In this document: one piece after another, positions 23,575 to 35,033 of the stretch
Layout: every line of letters starts with the position of its first letter
How positions within the stretch are numbered: the stretch's first letter is position 1
Assembly: GCA_019914995.1 (NCBI GenBank)
Contig: CM034145.1
Coordinates: 4,471,262-4,535,261 of the forward strand
Source: Acanthochlamys bracteata
Taxonomy: Eukaryota; Streptophyta; Magnoliopsida; Pandanales; Velloziaceae
Direction of reading: 5' to 3'
Length of the DNA: 64,000 nt
Notes under the pieces: generated by a model
The model's input: only the letters and a program-made list of their open reading frames with translations
What the model was told of the DNA's origin: nothing
Databases searched by the model: none
Position numbers and translations under genes: made by a program

Positions 23575-26500
23575 AGTGGTATTAGAGCTTACGATTTTTC
23601 TGATGGCAAACAAGTTTGATATTGAAAAATTCAATGGGAGCAACTATCCATTGTGGAGTATGAAGATTTAGGCAATTCTAGCCAAAGAAAATTGCGTTGC
23701 CGCTCTAGAGGATCATCCTAACGATATGACGGACGATAAATGGCAAAAGATAGAAAGGTATGCTATGACAAATCTTCATCTTTCTCTTACTGATCATGTG
23801 CTTGTTAGTGTCTAAGAGCTAAATACCGCAAAAGAGATTTGGGAAAAGCTTGAAAAAGTTTATACCAAGAAGTCAAGGCAACATGCTATATTCTTGATGC
23901 GAAGTTTGTATTCTCTTCGCATGACTGAAACCTCCTCTGTGGCTGATAATCTTAGTGCAATGAAGTCTCTTTTCTCTCAATTAATAACACTAGAGAAGAA
24001 AATAGAGACTGATGAGCGTGCCTTGATTTTACTTCAAAGTTTTCCAAATTCTTATGATCAAGTTGTCATAAATCAAACAGATAACAGCAACTTGAAATCA
24101 CTTGTTTATGAAGATGTCGTTGTAGCTGTTCTTGAAGAAGAAAGTCGTCGAAAGAACAAGTTTGATATTGTGCCTGGTGGACAACAACCGGAGGTTTTGT
24201 TCTTGGCACAAGATAAGAAAAGGAAACGGAATTTTGGAAATAGTGGCACGGGACAGCAAAAGAGGAATAAGCGGCAAGTAAAGTGTTTTGCTTGCGGAAA
24301 GCTTGCGCACTACAAACGTGAGTGCAAGTCGTTGGCCAAAGGAGAAAGTACAGAAGCCTGCAAGTCTCAAGCATGTGTGACATATAACTCGGATGAGGGC
24401 GAAACTTTAGTTGGAGAAATAGCAATTGTTACCGAAGACGAGGCCAAATTTCCTAATATCTGAATTTTGGATTCAGGAGCATCTTAGCACATGACATCCA
24501 CAAAGGATTGGTTCCACGAGTATGAAGTCATTTGTGGAGGTAACGTGCGGATGAGAAATGGCAAAGTTTTGAAGGTTATTGGAGTTGGTTCTATCATGCT
24601 CAAGGAGAAGATGGAAGGATTCGCCTCATTCGTAAGGTACGTCATGTAGTTGGCCTCAATAAAAATTTGCTATCTTTTGGACAATTTAGTGACCTTGATT
24701 GTAAGACTCGAATAGAGGGTGGCATTATGAAGGTCATCCAGGATGGGCAAGAAATCTTGAAGGGAGAAAAGATCGGTTCCAACTTGTACCAAGTGCTTGG
24801 TGTGACGCTATCACATGGAGATGTAAATGTGGCATCCAACACTAGTTTAGAGAAGGTAACTCGAATGTGGCACTTGAAGCTGGGTCACATTTCGAAATAT
24901 GGCCTTAAAATTCTCTGTGATCGGAAGCTCTTACCAGGGCTATCCAAGATTAAATTGTCGTTTTGTGAGGAGTGTGTTACTAGAAAGCAGCACCGTATCA
25001 AGTTGGAAGATCATTCTCCAGAGCCAAAGCCGTTCTTGACATGGTTCACTCGGATGTGTGGGAGTCACCGCAGGTTTCACTTGGGGGCGCCAAATATTTG
25101 GTAACATTTATTGATGATTTTTCTCGACGAAGCTGGGTGTATCCAATCCGAAGGAAGTCAGAGGTCTTTGATGTATTCAGGTACTTTAAAGCTCGGGTGA
25201 AACTTGATTCCAGTAGTAGGATCAAATGCCTACGGTCGGACAACGGAGGAGACTACAACAATGATGAATTCGTTATTTTCTTAGCCGAACAAGGGATCAA
25301 ACGGCAGTCCAGTGTACCTTATACTCCACAGCAAAATGGAGTTGCGGAGCGGTTCAATAAGACATTACTTGAGCGGGTAAGGGCTATGCTTAAAATGGCT
25401 GGTTTGTCTAATTCTTTTTGGGTAGAGGCAGCCAAGACGGCTTGTTATGTATTGAACTGCATCCTTTCAACTGCTATTGGGTTAAAAGTGCCAATGAAAA
25501 TGTGGACTGGTAATATTGTTGATTATTCTCGCCTTTATATTTTTTGTTGTCCAATATTTGTGATGTATAAATCATAGAAGAGATCCAAGTTGGATCCTAA
25601 GTCCATAAAATGCATATTTTTGGAATATGCTGAAGATATTATGGGGTATCGTTTATGGGATCCCACTGTCTGTAAGGTTTTCTTCAGCAGGGATATGATC
25701 TTTGTAGAAGACCAGCTGCAAAAAATATCATAATGTGATGATGCCACTAGATATGCCACTGGAAAGCAAAACTTGCTTCAGGATAAAACCATGGTTAATC
25801 CGGAGGAGGTAGAAGATGAGGAAGAAGACTCAGATTCTGTGCATGAACCAACGGATGGGCATGAGAAAAAAGTTCTTAGGAATCCAACCCTTAGGCGTTC
25901 AACTCGTAAGAGAAAAGCACCTGAGAGATATGCGGATTATTATTTGGAACCTATGTCTAACATTACGTATAATCTTCTTGCTGAAGAAGGAGAGCCAACA
26001 ATTCTTAAGGAAGCATTGGATAGTCCAGATGCTGCCCGTTGGATGAAAGCTATGCAAGAAGAAATTGAGGCACTCCATAAGAATGGGACTTGAAAATTAG
26101 TTCCATTTCCTCAAGGACGCAAAGCTATTGGTAACAAATGGGTCTACAAGATCAAGCGTGGTAGCAATGATTAAGTAGAACAGTTTCGTGCCTAATTGGT
26201 TGTAAAAAGATATGCACAAAAGGAAGGAGTCGACTTTGATGAAATCTTCTCTCCGGTGGTTCGTTTGGCAACAATTCGAGTGGTCTTGGCATTGTGCGCA
26301 TCATCGTATCTCCACCTTGAACAACTCGACTTAAAGACGACATTCTTGCACGGTGAGTTGGAAGAGGAGATATACATGGTTCAACCAGAAGGCTTTGCCG
26401 AGGTATGTAAGGAAAACTTGGTTTGCCGGTTACTCAAATCTCTTTATGGGCTTAAGCATGCACCAAAGTGCTGGTATAAGAGATTTGATGGTTGTATCGG

Positions 26501-27752
26501 GAGCCTCGGATAAAGCAAGCTAGTCTCGGACTCTTGTACTTACATCAAACAGTTTGAGGGAGGTGAGTATGTCATCTTGCTGCTGTATGTGGATGATATG
26601 CATGTAGCGAGCCAAAGCATGGAACGCATCCAACAATTGAAGGCTCAATTGGCCAGTGAATTTGATATAAAGGACTTGGGTTCGGCAAACAAGATTCTTG
26701 AAATGCAGATATGACGAGACAAAGACAATAGAGAAATCCGACTGTCCCAGGCTGGCTACCTGAGGAAGGTGTTGCAGCGGTTTGACATGCAAACAAGTAA
26801 GTCGGTGTCTACCCCTTTCTCTATTAGTCTCAGGTTATCTTCTTTGGAATGTCCTAGCCAAAATAAGAAGAAGATGGAGATGTTTCGGATACCATGGTAT
26901 GCACTCGGCCAGACATTGCCCAAACAGTGAGAGTGGTGAGTAGATATATGGCAAATTCAAATAATGAGCACTGGATGGTTGTCAAGAGAGTACTTCGATA
27001 TATTAACGGTACTCTAGATGTTGCATTGTGTTACAAATGGTTTGAATGTCTTGTCAAAGATTTTGTGGACTCGGATTATGCGGGTGATCTTGATAGGAGG
27101 AAATCCACTTTTGGTTATGTGTTCGTCCTTGCAGGTGGTGCTGTTAGTTGGTTTTCAAAACTGCAATCTATTGTATCTCTTTCCACAACAGAAGCAGAGT
27201 ATATGTCAGCAACACAAGCATGTAAAGAAGGCATATGGATGAAGAGATTGCTGAAGGAACTAGGGTACAAACAAGAGTCATTGTCTATATTTTGTGATAG
27301 TCAAAGTGTCCTACATCTTGCAGGAAATTCAGCATTTTATTCCATAATAAAACACATTGAAGTACAATATCACTTTGTTCGTGATATAGTTTCCAATGAG
27401 AGTATTAACTTACTCAAGATTCCTACCAAGGAGAATCCCGCAGATGCCTTAACAAAGGTAGTTTCTTTTGACAAGTTTGAATTTTGCAGAACATTGTATG
27501 GAATCACAATAGACAACAGCAGGGACAGCAGTGGTAGTGGTCACAGATATCCTAAGAAAGTATCTCAAGAAAGCAATGGAGTTGGGAAAAGTTTGACTAA
27601 GGCATGATGAACTTCGAAAGTCAGCTAGTAAGTACACTAGCCCTTGCTCCACTCTGCCTTTATCTATTTTCAGTACCTCCGATGCGAGTACTTTCGTACC
27701 AACTTTTTACTTTCTTGGAAAGACATGACAAAGTGTCTTTAAGTGAGAGATT

Positions 27753-28324
27753 TGTTAGATATAAAGACACTTTGATAAGCTTCCAATCAAGCAGTCCACA
27801 AGTAGCTGTTGGTAGTCTACCATTTGGTCTAACATAGCTCTTATGGTAGTTATGTCCAGATTCATTCATCAAGAAATTATGTCCAGATTCATGAGGAAGT
27901 TATGTTCAGATTCATCTAACTACCATAGGAAGTTATGCCAATAAACTAATTTTAAAGAGTGGCTTTGTAGAGTTAGTTATTTAATGGACTAGCTATCAAA
28001 AGATTTTCTTGCATCTTATATATATGTCCCAAATGTGTGAAATTTGGGAGAAGTATAAAAAGCATACAAAGAAGCATGCAAAGAGAGAATGCAAGTAAGA
28101 AAGCAAAGTTGTAAGCATACATTGTAATCTCATCTTATAGTGATATTTTTTTTGTGTGACCACACCACCGTGGAATTTTTCTCATTTTTCTCCATGTATA
28201 TTTTGGTGTTGTGTGATTGCTTTATTCATCTTTAACAATCTCAACTTAGATTGCAAGATTGTAATGTGTGCTATATATTCTCCTGTGCTATTTTTCGTTC
28301 GTGCACACTACCGTATTCCCAACA
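27753..28324 (+). repeat. 3' LTR of the Tnt1-type element
   Basis: It is nearly co-linear with the 5' LTR and keeps the three 16-bp U3 repeats (27850, 27877, 27900). It is followed at once by the GAAAT target duplication, and the amidotransferase fragment begins 108 bp downstream. Confidence 0.9.
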
Positions 28325-28431
28325 GAAATCACTAGTACCAGAATGAGTTATAATTATTTGATTAGCACAAACAGAATACCTACGAACATAAAAAAGGTTT
28401 CACGAAGAAGAAGAAAATCATCAACAACACG

Positions 28432-28725
28432 ATGGGTAATTCAACTGATCATGAACTCTCTATGATCCTTCCAAAAGTTCTTATTGTCTCTTGGCGAACC
28501 GTTCGCAAGAACAAATTCGTCGATTTTGTTGGTACTAATCCAATCAAATTTTTTAATAAATTCTTTTAATAAATGTTTCTATAAAGCACATCCTAATATT
28601 TGAATTTCATCGTAGGTAAATATCATCTGGATTTGAATGTGGTTGTAGTGCTATACCTATTATTGTGTCATGTTTCATTGGAGTTCATACGCTTCTTGAA
28701 AATTTTGCACTGATCCACGGTATTT
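28432..28725 (+). pseudogene. Class I glutamine amidotransferase (GAT1_2.1-like) 5' fragment
   Basis: The plant GAT1_2.1 family are peptidase-C26/class I amidotransferase-like enzymes. Exon 1 (28432-28531) reads MGNSTDHELSMILPKVLIVS followed by WRTVRKNKFVDFV, the conserved N-terminus, and ends in a GT donor. Exon 2 starts at 28616 after TAG with a matching phase (GKYHLDL), then loses frame by one base near 28640. It resumes as AIPIIVSCFIGVHTLLENFA and LIHGI up to 28722. The family then continues with a CEGEDIDPSLY block and the catalytic Cys, but here the sequence turns into a TA-repeat and AT-rich DNA, so the gene is cut off and has no catalytic triad. The Tnt1-type element sits in its promoter. 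It could be transcribed but not enzymatically active. Confidence 0.85.
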
Positions 28726-29372
28726 TCTCATATATATATATAGATATATATATATATACTATAAAAGATTAGAATAAAATAGTGTAATAAAATAAAAACT
28801 TTTGTCAAATTACTTTGCGGATAACTGCAATTAGGACCACTATAGTTTAAGTTAAATCTATGACTCAGGGGATCCAAGTGTTCTATCTAATTAAATTTGG
28901 GTGCATTTGGGATTGCTTTAAAAAATATACATTTATTGAAATAAGAGTTTATTTCGAAATTATAAGTTTAGATTTATTTGTTAAAGTAAGAAGCTTATTT
29001 AATAAATGTGTGTGATAAAAGGAGATTATTTTCAAATAATCTTAACTTCTGGAGATGATATTTAAGTGAAAAAGTACTTACAAATTAGAAATAACTGAAA
29101 TTCAGTTAAATATATAATGGATTACATATATTAACTTGCTTTTATAAATGATTACTTTTTCTACTTTAAGATATACTTTTAGAATATTTAACTTCAAATA
29201 TTTTAAATAAAAATTATTTGTATTAATATAACTGGTTGTGATACATGTAGAATCAAGTAAAATATTAAGGACAATTTTGTTCAAAATTTATGATTACGTG
29301 TTTTATATTTTTGATAACTAAAAAGTTATTTGACGTCACCCAATCATTTAATAATGAACTATTAGAATTCAA
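28726..29372. other. AT-rich non-coding stretch with a TA repeat
   Basis: Starts with a (TA)n run interrupted by GA (28728-28758), then AT-rich sequence that resembles the small-element families (GGGTGCATTTGGGATTGC at about 28890). No gene seen. Confidence 0.6.
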
Positions 29373-29373
29373 A

Positions 29374-30830
29374 TGTTAATTTTGATGATAATTATTAAAA
29401 ATTATAGTTTATGAGTTTGATTGATTATATGTTTAAATTATACTTTGCTGAATTATAAGGAAAGATTCTTCATACAAAATAATCAGTTATGTCCGAACTA
29501 GTCTTTTTATCCAGCAGAAGATTAAAAAATGGGCAAGTGTTCAGGCAGTAGAATAGAACATAACTGAAGAATCCTTTAAAGCAAAATAGAGGATTGGACA
29601 AAAAGCATCTGATTATTTTGTTGTACAGAAATCATGATAACCATACTCATTTTAAAGATGATTTTAAATATGACGCAAATTCATATTGAGCATGATCTTT
29701 TCGTCAAAGTTAAAGCAACATGCTCACAAAAGCATTAACCAACGAGCTCATTATATCTCGCAAGTTAGAAAATCGTTGAAGACTGAAAGAAAGTTCATAA
29801 ATAATAAGTTGTATAATTTCAGACAAAGTTTGAGCAAACTTTCAAATAGTATTCACCAAGCTAATCCAGTATAGACTAAATGAAGTTTTACGTAAGTGCT
29901 TGTAAAAAAAATCCAGCCATTGAAGAACTGTTGTAAAGCGGCAAAGAAATCGAGTTGACGAGACACTATAACATAGGGAGTCAATCAAGTGGCTTTTCTC
30001 TTTAGACTGTTTTGAAAATTTTTTAAATCTCATATTCAGAGAAGATATAAGGAGAAGATGAAGCTACGGACAAGAGTCAAGAGGGAAAAACAAACAGAGA
30101 AGAAAAAGAAAAACTCATCCTTATATTGCTAGTCACTCACTACCTACAGAGCCACACACTAAAAAAACACCTAAGGCTTAAATTATTATCCTCTACTCTA
30201 TTTTTAATTGAGTTTGCTTACAAATGAGAGAGTGATTCTGAACATATGTCTGTGAGAGGAAGGTTGTACATACACATTTTAATTCGTAAGCATGGGGAAT
30301 ATACTCGGTGAGAAGGGTTTGGATAAGCTTTCTTCATTGTACTAGTACTATAAGAAGCTATGCATTTGCATTAGGCCTTGGATAAGATTTGTGTGATAGT
30401 GGACAGAGAGATATGAGAATTTAGGACGCTGCTATTGGTTCATCTCGATGATAGAACTGGTTAAATAAGGATGTTTGGCTAAATTATTTTGGTATTGTAG
30501 TAGCTTAATAAAAATTAGTGAATTTTACTTTTAACGAAGATGACCATGGATGTAACCTTTTATTTACCGTATCACGTAACTCTTGCGTGTTTATGTGGTG
30601 AATAACTTTTTTTTATTTTGTTTGTACTTGAACTGAACAGAAAAGACTAACTTTTCTCTATACAGAAATAGCTGCACTCATATCGATTAAAATTTTTTAT
30701 TTTGTTTAACTCGCCTCTATGCAGAAAACTCTTACGTCTAGTCGACTACAATTATGAGTTTGTAAGAAATTTAATATTGGAAATTTTCAATTACTAATTC
30801 AATTCACTCATTTTTCTCGAGTTTGTTGTG
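29374..30830 (+). repeat. Possible solo LTR of a SIRE/Maximus-type copia element
   Basis: The block starts TGTTAATTTTGATGATAAT, as SIRE-type LTRs do. It contains long purine-rich and GT-rich parts without ORFs, and ends near AATTCAATTCACTCATTTTTC, again typical of that LTR class. No primer site, internal coding region or second LTR follows. The class is from general resemblance only; right end and target duplication not found. Confidence 0.35.
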
Positions 30831-31266
30831 AAGATTTGTGCAATATAGATAATTTATTTTAAAAAATAAATAATGTTGTTACTTAAACATGAGTCTCCGT
30901 TTGCGACTTGTAACTTCCAATTCAACACCTCCTTTTAAATTTTCAAAGAGGTTGAAGACAAAAGTGGAGACAACTATTCGAAGACAAACATACTTAAATG
31001 GCAACCATCAGCACGCACGAAGAGTGTCTTTGAATTACTAGAAACTCACTTTTTTGGCTAGATTTTTAGTTACTCATTTTCTATAATTCAATTTACTTGA
31101 AACTCACTACTAACATCTAATTCAAATCTCACTGAACTCAGTTCTTCCGAACTAAGTTTTACGAAACCCATCTCTAACTAACTAAAACACACCTAAAAAG
31201 GCACTCTTGTACTTTTCTAAAGCTTCAAATCAAAATAAGACACCTTAGATAATACATATAGAACAC
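30831..31266. other. Non-coding spacer
   Basis: No gene or RNA recognised. It contains a stretch with AACTCACT/GAACTCAGTT-like words (31040-31200), possibly the remnant of a small element. Confidence 0.5.
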
Positions 31267-32530
31267 AAAAATGGACCGAACTAAAAAGATCGACCCGTGG
31301 CCCGATATAATGGTTCGAGATCGTGACCTGTCTGGCCTGTGAATAATTGCAGGATCAAACCGATTTGATCCGATCAAGCGAGCAGTATTGCGCTAAATTT
31401 TTTGGCCCAATAAGCAATCCTCACATCTAGTCAAAGGTCAATAGTTTGACCATTGACTAAAAGAATTTTAGACAATTGATTTGGTAAAGATAAGCGTTGA
31501 TCGATCAATATGATAAAATTATTAAAAAATATATTAGTAATAATAAAAAGTGAAACTATAACTGTGCCAGTGGATCAATTAGGATCACAATTTTATCAAT
31601 CAAATAAGATCGATCAGATCCGGATCAAATAACCGGATCGAGTTAGCCGAACTCGATTATTTTTGTCGACCCAATCAAATCGGATCAGCTTGGCCCAGCC
31701 TGCCTATATTTACATCTCTAATATATGTGAAATAAATTACTTGATCTAAAATTTAATCTAGTAAAAAGTAATCTATTAGTATACTAGTTATGTTATGTTT
31801 TAATTATTTTGGCAAGAACAAGTTTATTTATGCATGAATATATCTTTATTCAGAGTAAAAATTAATCTAACAACTAAGATATGTGTGGTTTGAACCTAAC
31901 AAAAATGGACCGAACAAAATATATCGACTCGTGGCCCGATATGATGGTTCGAGGTCATGGCCTGTCTGGCCTATGAATAATTATAGGATCGAACCGATCT
32001 GATCCGACCAAGCGAGCAGTATAGAGCTAAATTTCTTGGCCCGATAAGCAATCCTCACATCTAGTCAAAGGTAAATAGTTTGACCATTGACTAGAAGACA
32101 ATTTAGATAATTAGTTTGATAAAAATAAGAGTTGATCAATATAATAAAAATATTGAAAATATATATTAGTAAAAATAAAAAGTGAAATTATAACTATGCT
32201 AATGGATCAATTAGGATCACAATTTCATCAATCAAATAGGACGATCTGATTTGGCTCAAATAACCGGATCGAGTTAGCCTAGCCCGATTGTTTTTGTCGA
32301 CCCAACCAGACCGAATCAGCTTAGCCCAGTCTTCATGTATTTACATCTCTAATATATGTGAAACAAATTACTTGATCTAAAATTTAATCTAGTAAAAAAT
32401 AATCTATTAATATACTAGTTATGTTATTTTTTAATATATTTTGGCAGATACAAGTTTATTTATGCATGAATATATCTTTATTCAGCGTAAAAATTAATCT
32501 AACAACTAAGATACGTGTGGTTTGAACCTA
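31267..32530. repeat. Tandem duplication of a 0.63-kb non-coding unit
   Basis: Two head-to-tail copies, 31267-31899 and 31900-32530. Shared landmarks: AATGGACCGAAC (31270/31904), GTGGCCCGATAT, AAGCGAGCAGTAT, AGCAATCCTCACATCTAGTC, TTTGACCATTGACTA, TTTACATCTCTAATATATGT and the final GTGTGGTTTGAACCTA (ends 31899/32530). Offsets are 631-634 bases. The unit has no ORF. The GACCCG/GGATCGAA-rich composition and the CATCTCTA word resemble hAT-type non-autonomous elements. Confidence 0.85.
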
Positions 32531-35033
32531 ATCTTGTAGCTCTCATATGATATACTTAATTTGATCCAAAAATTTAATCTAATATTAAAAAATGTTGTTA
32601 TATTAATTGCATATTGTATAACAGGTAACTTACCCGTTGAATGCAGCTGGGTTCTTGTAGATTCTTGGCAACTTCGTCCAGATCTGATCATGATAGCACG
32701 CCCTAGAGTTTCTGCGACACCGTTCTGCTGCTATTCATATCGATCGCTGATATTGCTCTCGGCAGTTTCTTCTACCAGATTAATGTTAGTTACGTCTTGC
32801 CGGAATCCTTCTCTGCTTCATATATAGAATAACAACATACAACGATCGTGCATTCAGCCTTTAGCACCGGAGAAATTAAACTTACATAACGTTCATGAAA
32901 AATTTGTCCTACCGATTCAACAGTACCGATGCTAGTTGAAGGCGATTTGCCGGGGGACTAACTGGAGTTTCTGCAATGTTTAGGGGTACTTCAACGGAGC
33001 CGAAACTGCCGAGAGAAGAAGGTGAAGGGTAAAGCAGGGAAGGCAATTAATGAAGAGGGTAGGTACGTAACACAAGTATGAAGAACAAGAATAGTACGTA
33101 CTTGAACTAGTTTCTCGTTACATGAACTAGTGTTATTGCCTAGCTATGTTCATATTTTTCCATGTTCTTCTCTGATCAATGTAGCTTAAGATTCAAGTTC
33201 TTACATGTATTGAACTTGATGGGTTGTTGCATGTGTGTGAAGGGAACAAGTGTATGAAGAAAGCAAAGTGGAAGCATATGATGATGACGATGATGATGTT
33301 GGTCTATGCATGTGTGCGAAGTTTCCTAGCTACGTTCAGCGTGTGTTTTTTTGAATTAAAAATGAGCTATTAAAAATTGAATTATTTAAAATTAAGTTAT
33401 TATAAATAGTATTATTGAAATTAAAATTTTGTTTTTTATTTTTTTAAAGAAAAAATTGAGATATAAGTAATTTTTGTGTTATTTTTTGTAATTAAAAACG
33501 AGTCAGAATTGACTTCTTAGTAGAATAAAATAAGTTGTAAAATGAAAAAATCACACTCTAAATGATCAAATGATCATGCATCATTAGACATGCATGCATG
33601 GATTGCGAGGATTAGCTTTTTTGTAGAAAACATAATTAGTGCTGAGTTAGACATTGATTAAATGTACAGTTATGTAACTTAATAACTTTTACTTTCAAAT
33701 TTTGAAGTGTGTTTGCAAATTCAATGGGTTCTAGTGGATAAAATATTAGATGCGTTGTATAGTGTTATTCCTTATTCTGAGACCTTTCATTTTTTCATTT
33801 GGCATTATTTTTTCAAAAAAATAATTTTATAATTTTATATTTATATTTTTCAAAATATTTTTATAAATATTTAGAGAATTTTATTTAAAAATTTATAAAA
33901 TATAAAAAAATTCTATATAATAAGATTTTTTTGTTTTTTATTTTTATATCAAAATATAAGAGCTCGTTTTAAAAAAAATATATTTTTCGTTTTAAAAAAA
34001 ATTTTATTTCGAAAGCACTCCTGAACACCTTTATATCTATGTTCAACCCATTTGCCAAATACCTCAAAAATACGATAGTAGAATGGAATTTGGTTTAAGC
34101 GGCATTTTGATTATACATTTCGCACTATTTTTTATTTTATTTATGTTTTTATATTTTTTAATAAATATTTTATAATATTTTGATTTTTTAATTTAAAAAA
34201 TTGTATAGTTATTATTATTTTTTATATAAAAAATTTTGATTTCTGAAAAGGTTCATAATAAAATTTTTAATAAAAATTTCTTATATTAAATACTTCCACA
34301 CTTACCCTAAAAGTTTGGAAAAAAGTGGATGCCAATGTAGCTTGGGACATAGTAAGCAAGAAGTTTCATAATTAAGAAAGGAATATTGAATTCTTTTTGT
34401 TCATCAAAGTAGATTGATTACTGTTTAAGTGATAGTTGGTGAAGATGGAAGATATATATCAGGTTACTTGTTGTTAACAATAAGGTAGGAAAACATTAGA
34501 CAAAGAGCAATTAAGCTATAGGTTATTCAGAGCACTTTGTTCTTTAACTAGCCTAATTTCCCATTTTTTAATTGTTATATATGTAATAAGTTAGTGATTC
34601 TTTAAGAAATTGTAGCGCATCCCCATATCCAAATTAATTATTAGCTAGGGAAGGCAAAGGAATGGGCTTTGATCATGTTGTGTTTAGCTAAAAATTGATC
34701 CCAACCTTAATTATCAAATGCCATACTTTTCACTTTTTCTTTGTTTTTATCATGGAATATAGTTATTGCTGAGAAAAAATTAATTGTTATGCTTATTTGA
34801 CTGAATTCATGAGATGTAGGGGTAGTTTTGGGATTGCTTATAAAAAAATATTTTTGATAAAATTCTTTTATAAAGGAACTTATCTATTTGTAGCTTAAAA
34901 AATTAAAAAAATATTAAGTATACAAAAAATATTATACACAAAACTATTTCATATTAATTATTTTTATCCCCAATGCTTAATTCTTGAATATCTTTGGCAT
35001 TATCATTAATTATTACAAGAACATACATGCTGC
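32531..35033. other. Gene-poor stretch between the tandem repeat and the GT47 gene
   Basis: An ORF at 32561-32827 and the antisense reading that ends in a strong GTAAGT donor have no family resemblance. From about 33340 the sequence is AT-rich; two element-like blocks lie at about 33796-34030 (ATTTGGCATTATTTT to AAAGCACTCCTG) and 34100-34310. The 34.3-35.0 kb part is the 3' flank of the GT47 gene. Confidence 0.6.
33796..34030. mobile_element. AT-rich MITE-like element, family B
   Basis: It begins ATTTGGCATTATTTTTTC, ends TTCGAAAGCACTCCTGAACACC, and has the shared mirrored AT-rich core (TTTATAAATATTTAGA). A weaker copy follows at 34100-34310. Confidence 0.4.

Larger units (their letters stand above)
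23004..28324 (+). mobile_element. Full-length Ty1/copia retrotransposon, Tnt1-type, mutated
   Basis: Structure is complete: LTRs 23004-23574 and 27753-28324 (each TGTT...CCCAACA), a GAAAT target duplication at 22999-23003 and 28325-28329, and a primer site TGGTATTAGAGC at 23577 matching initiator-Met tRNA with one change. Gag starts at 23603 (MANKFDIEKFNGSNYPLWSM) and holds a CX2CX4HX4C zinc knuckle (CFACGKLAHYKREC, 24286). Then follow protease (DSGAS, 24474), pre-integrase (MWHLKLGHISKYG, 24868), integrase with HSDVWE, RSDNGGDY and GVAER (25045-25460), reverse transcriptase with LLLYVDDM (26578) and LDLKTTFLHGELEEEIYM, and RNase H with DSDYAGDLDRRKS and STTEAEYMSA, ending at 27609. In-frame stops (about 23667, after VLVSV, after DSGAS) and frameshifts make it non-autonomous. 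The first 86 bases of the two LTRs already differ at about ten positions, so it is not recent. Confidence 0.95.

Noticed and set aside
32561..32827. ORF and an antisense reading ending in a strong GTAAGT donor
   Set aside because: No recognisable domain, stops in the antisense frame and no matching downstream exon; too weak to call a gene.
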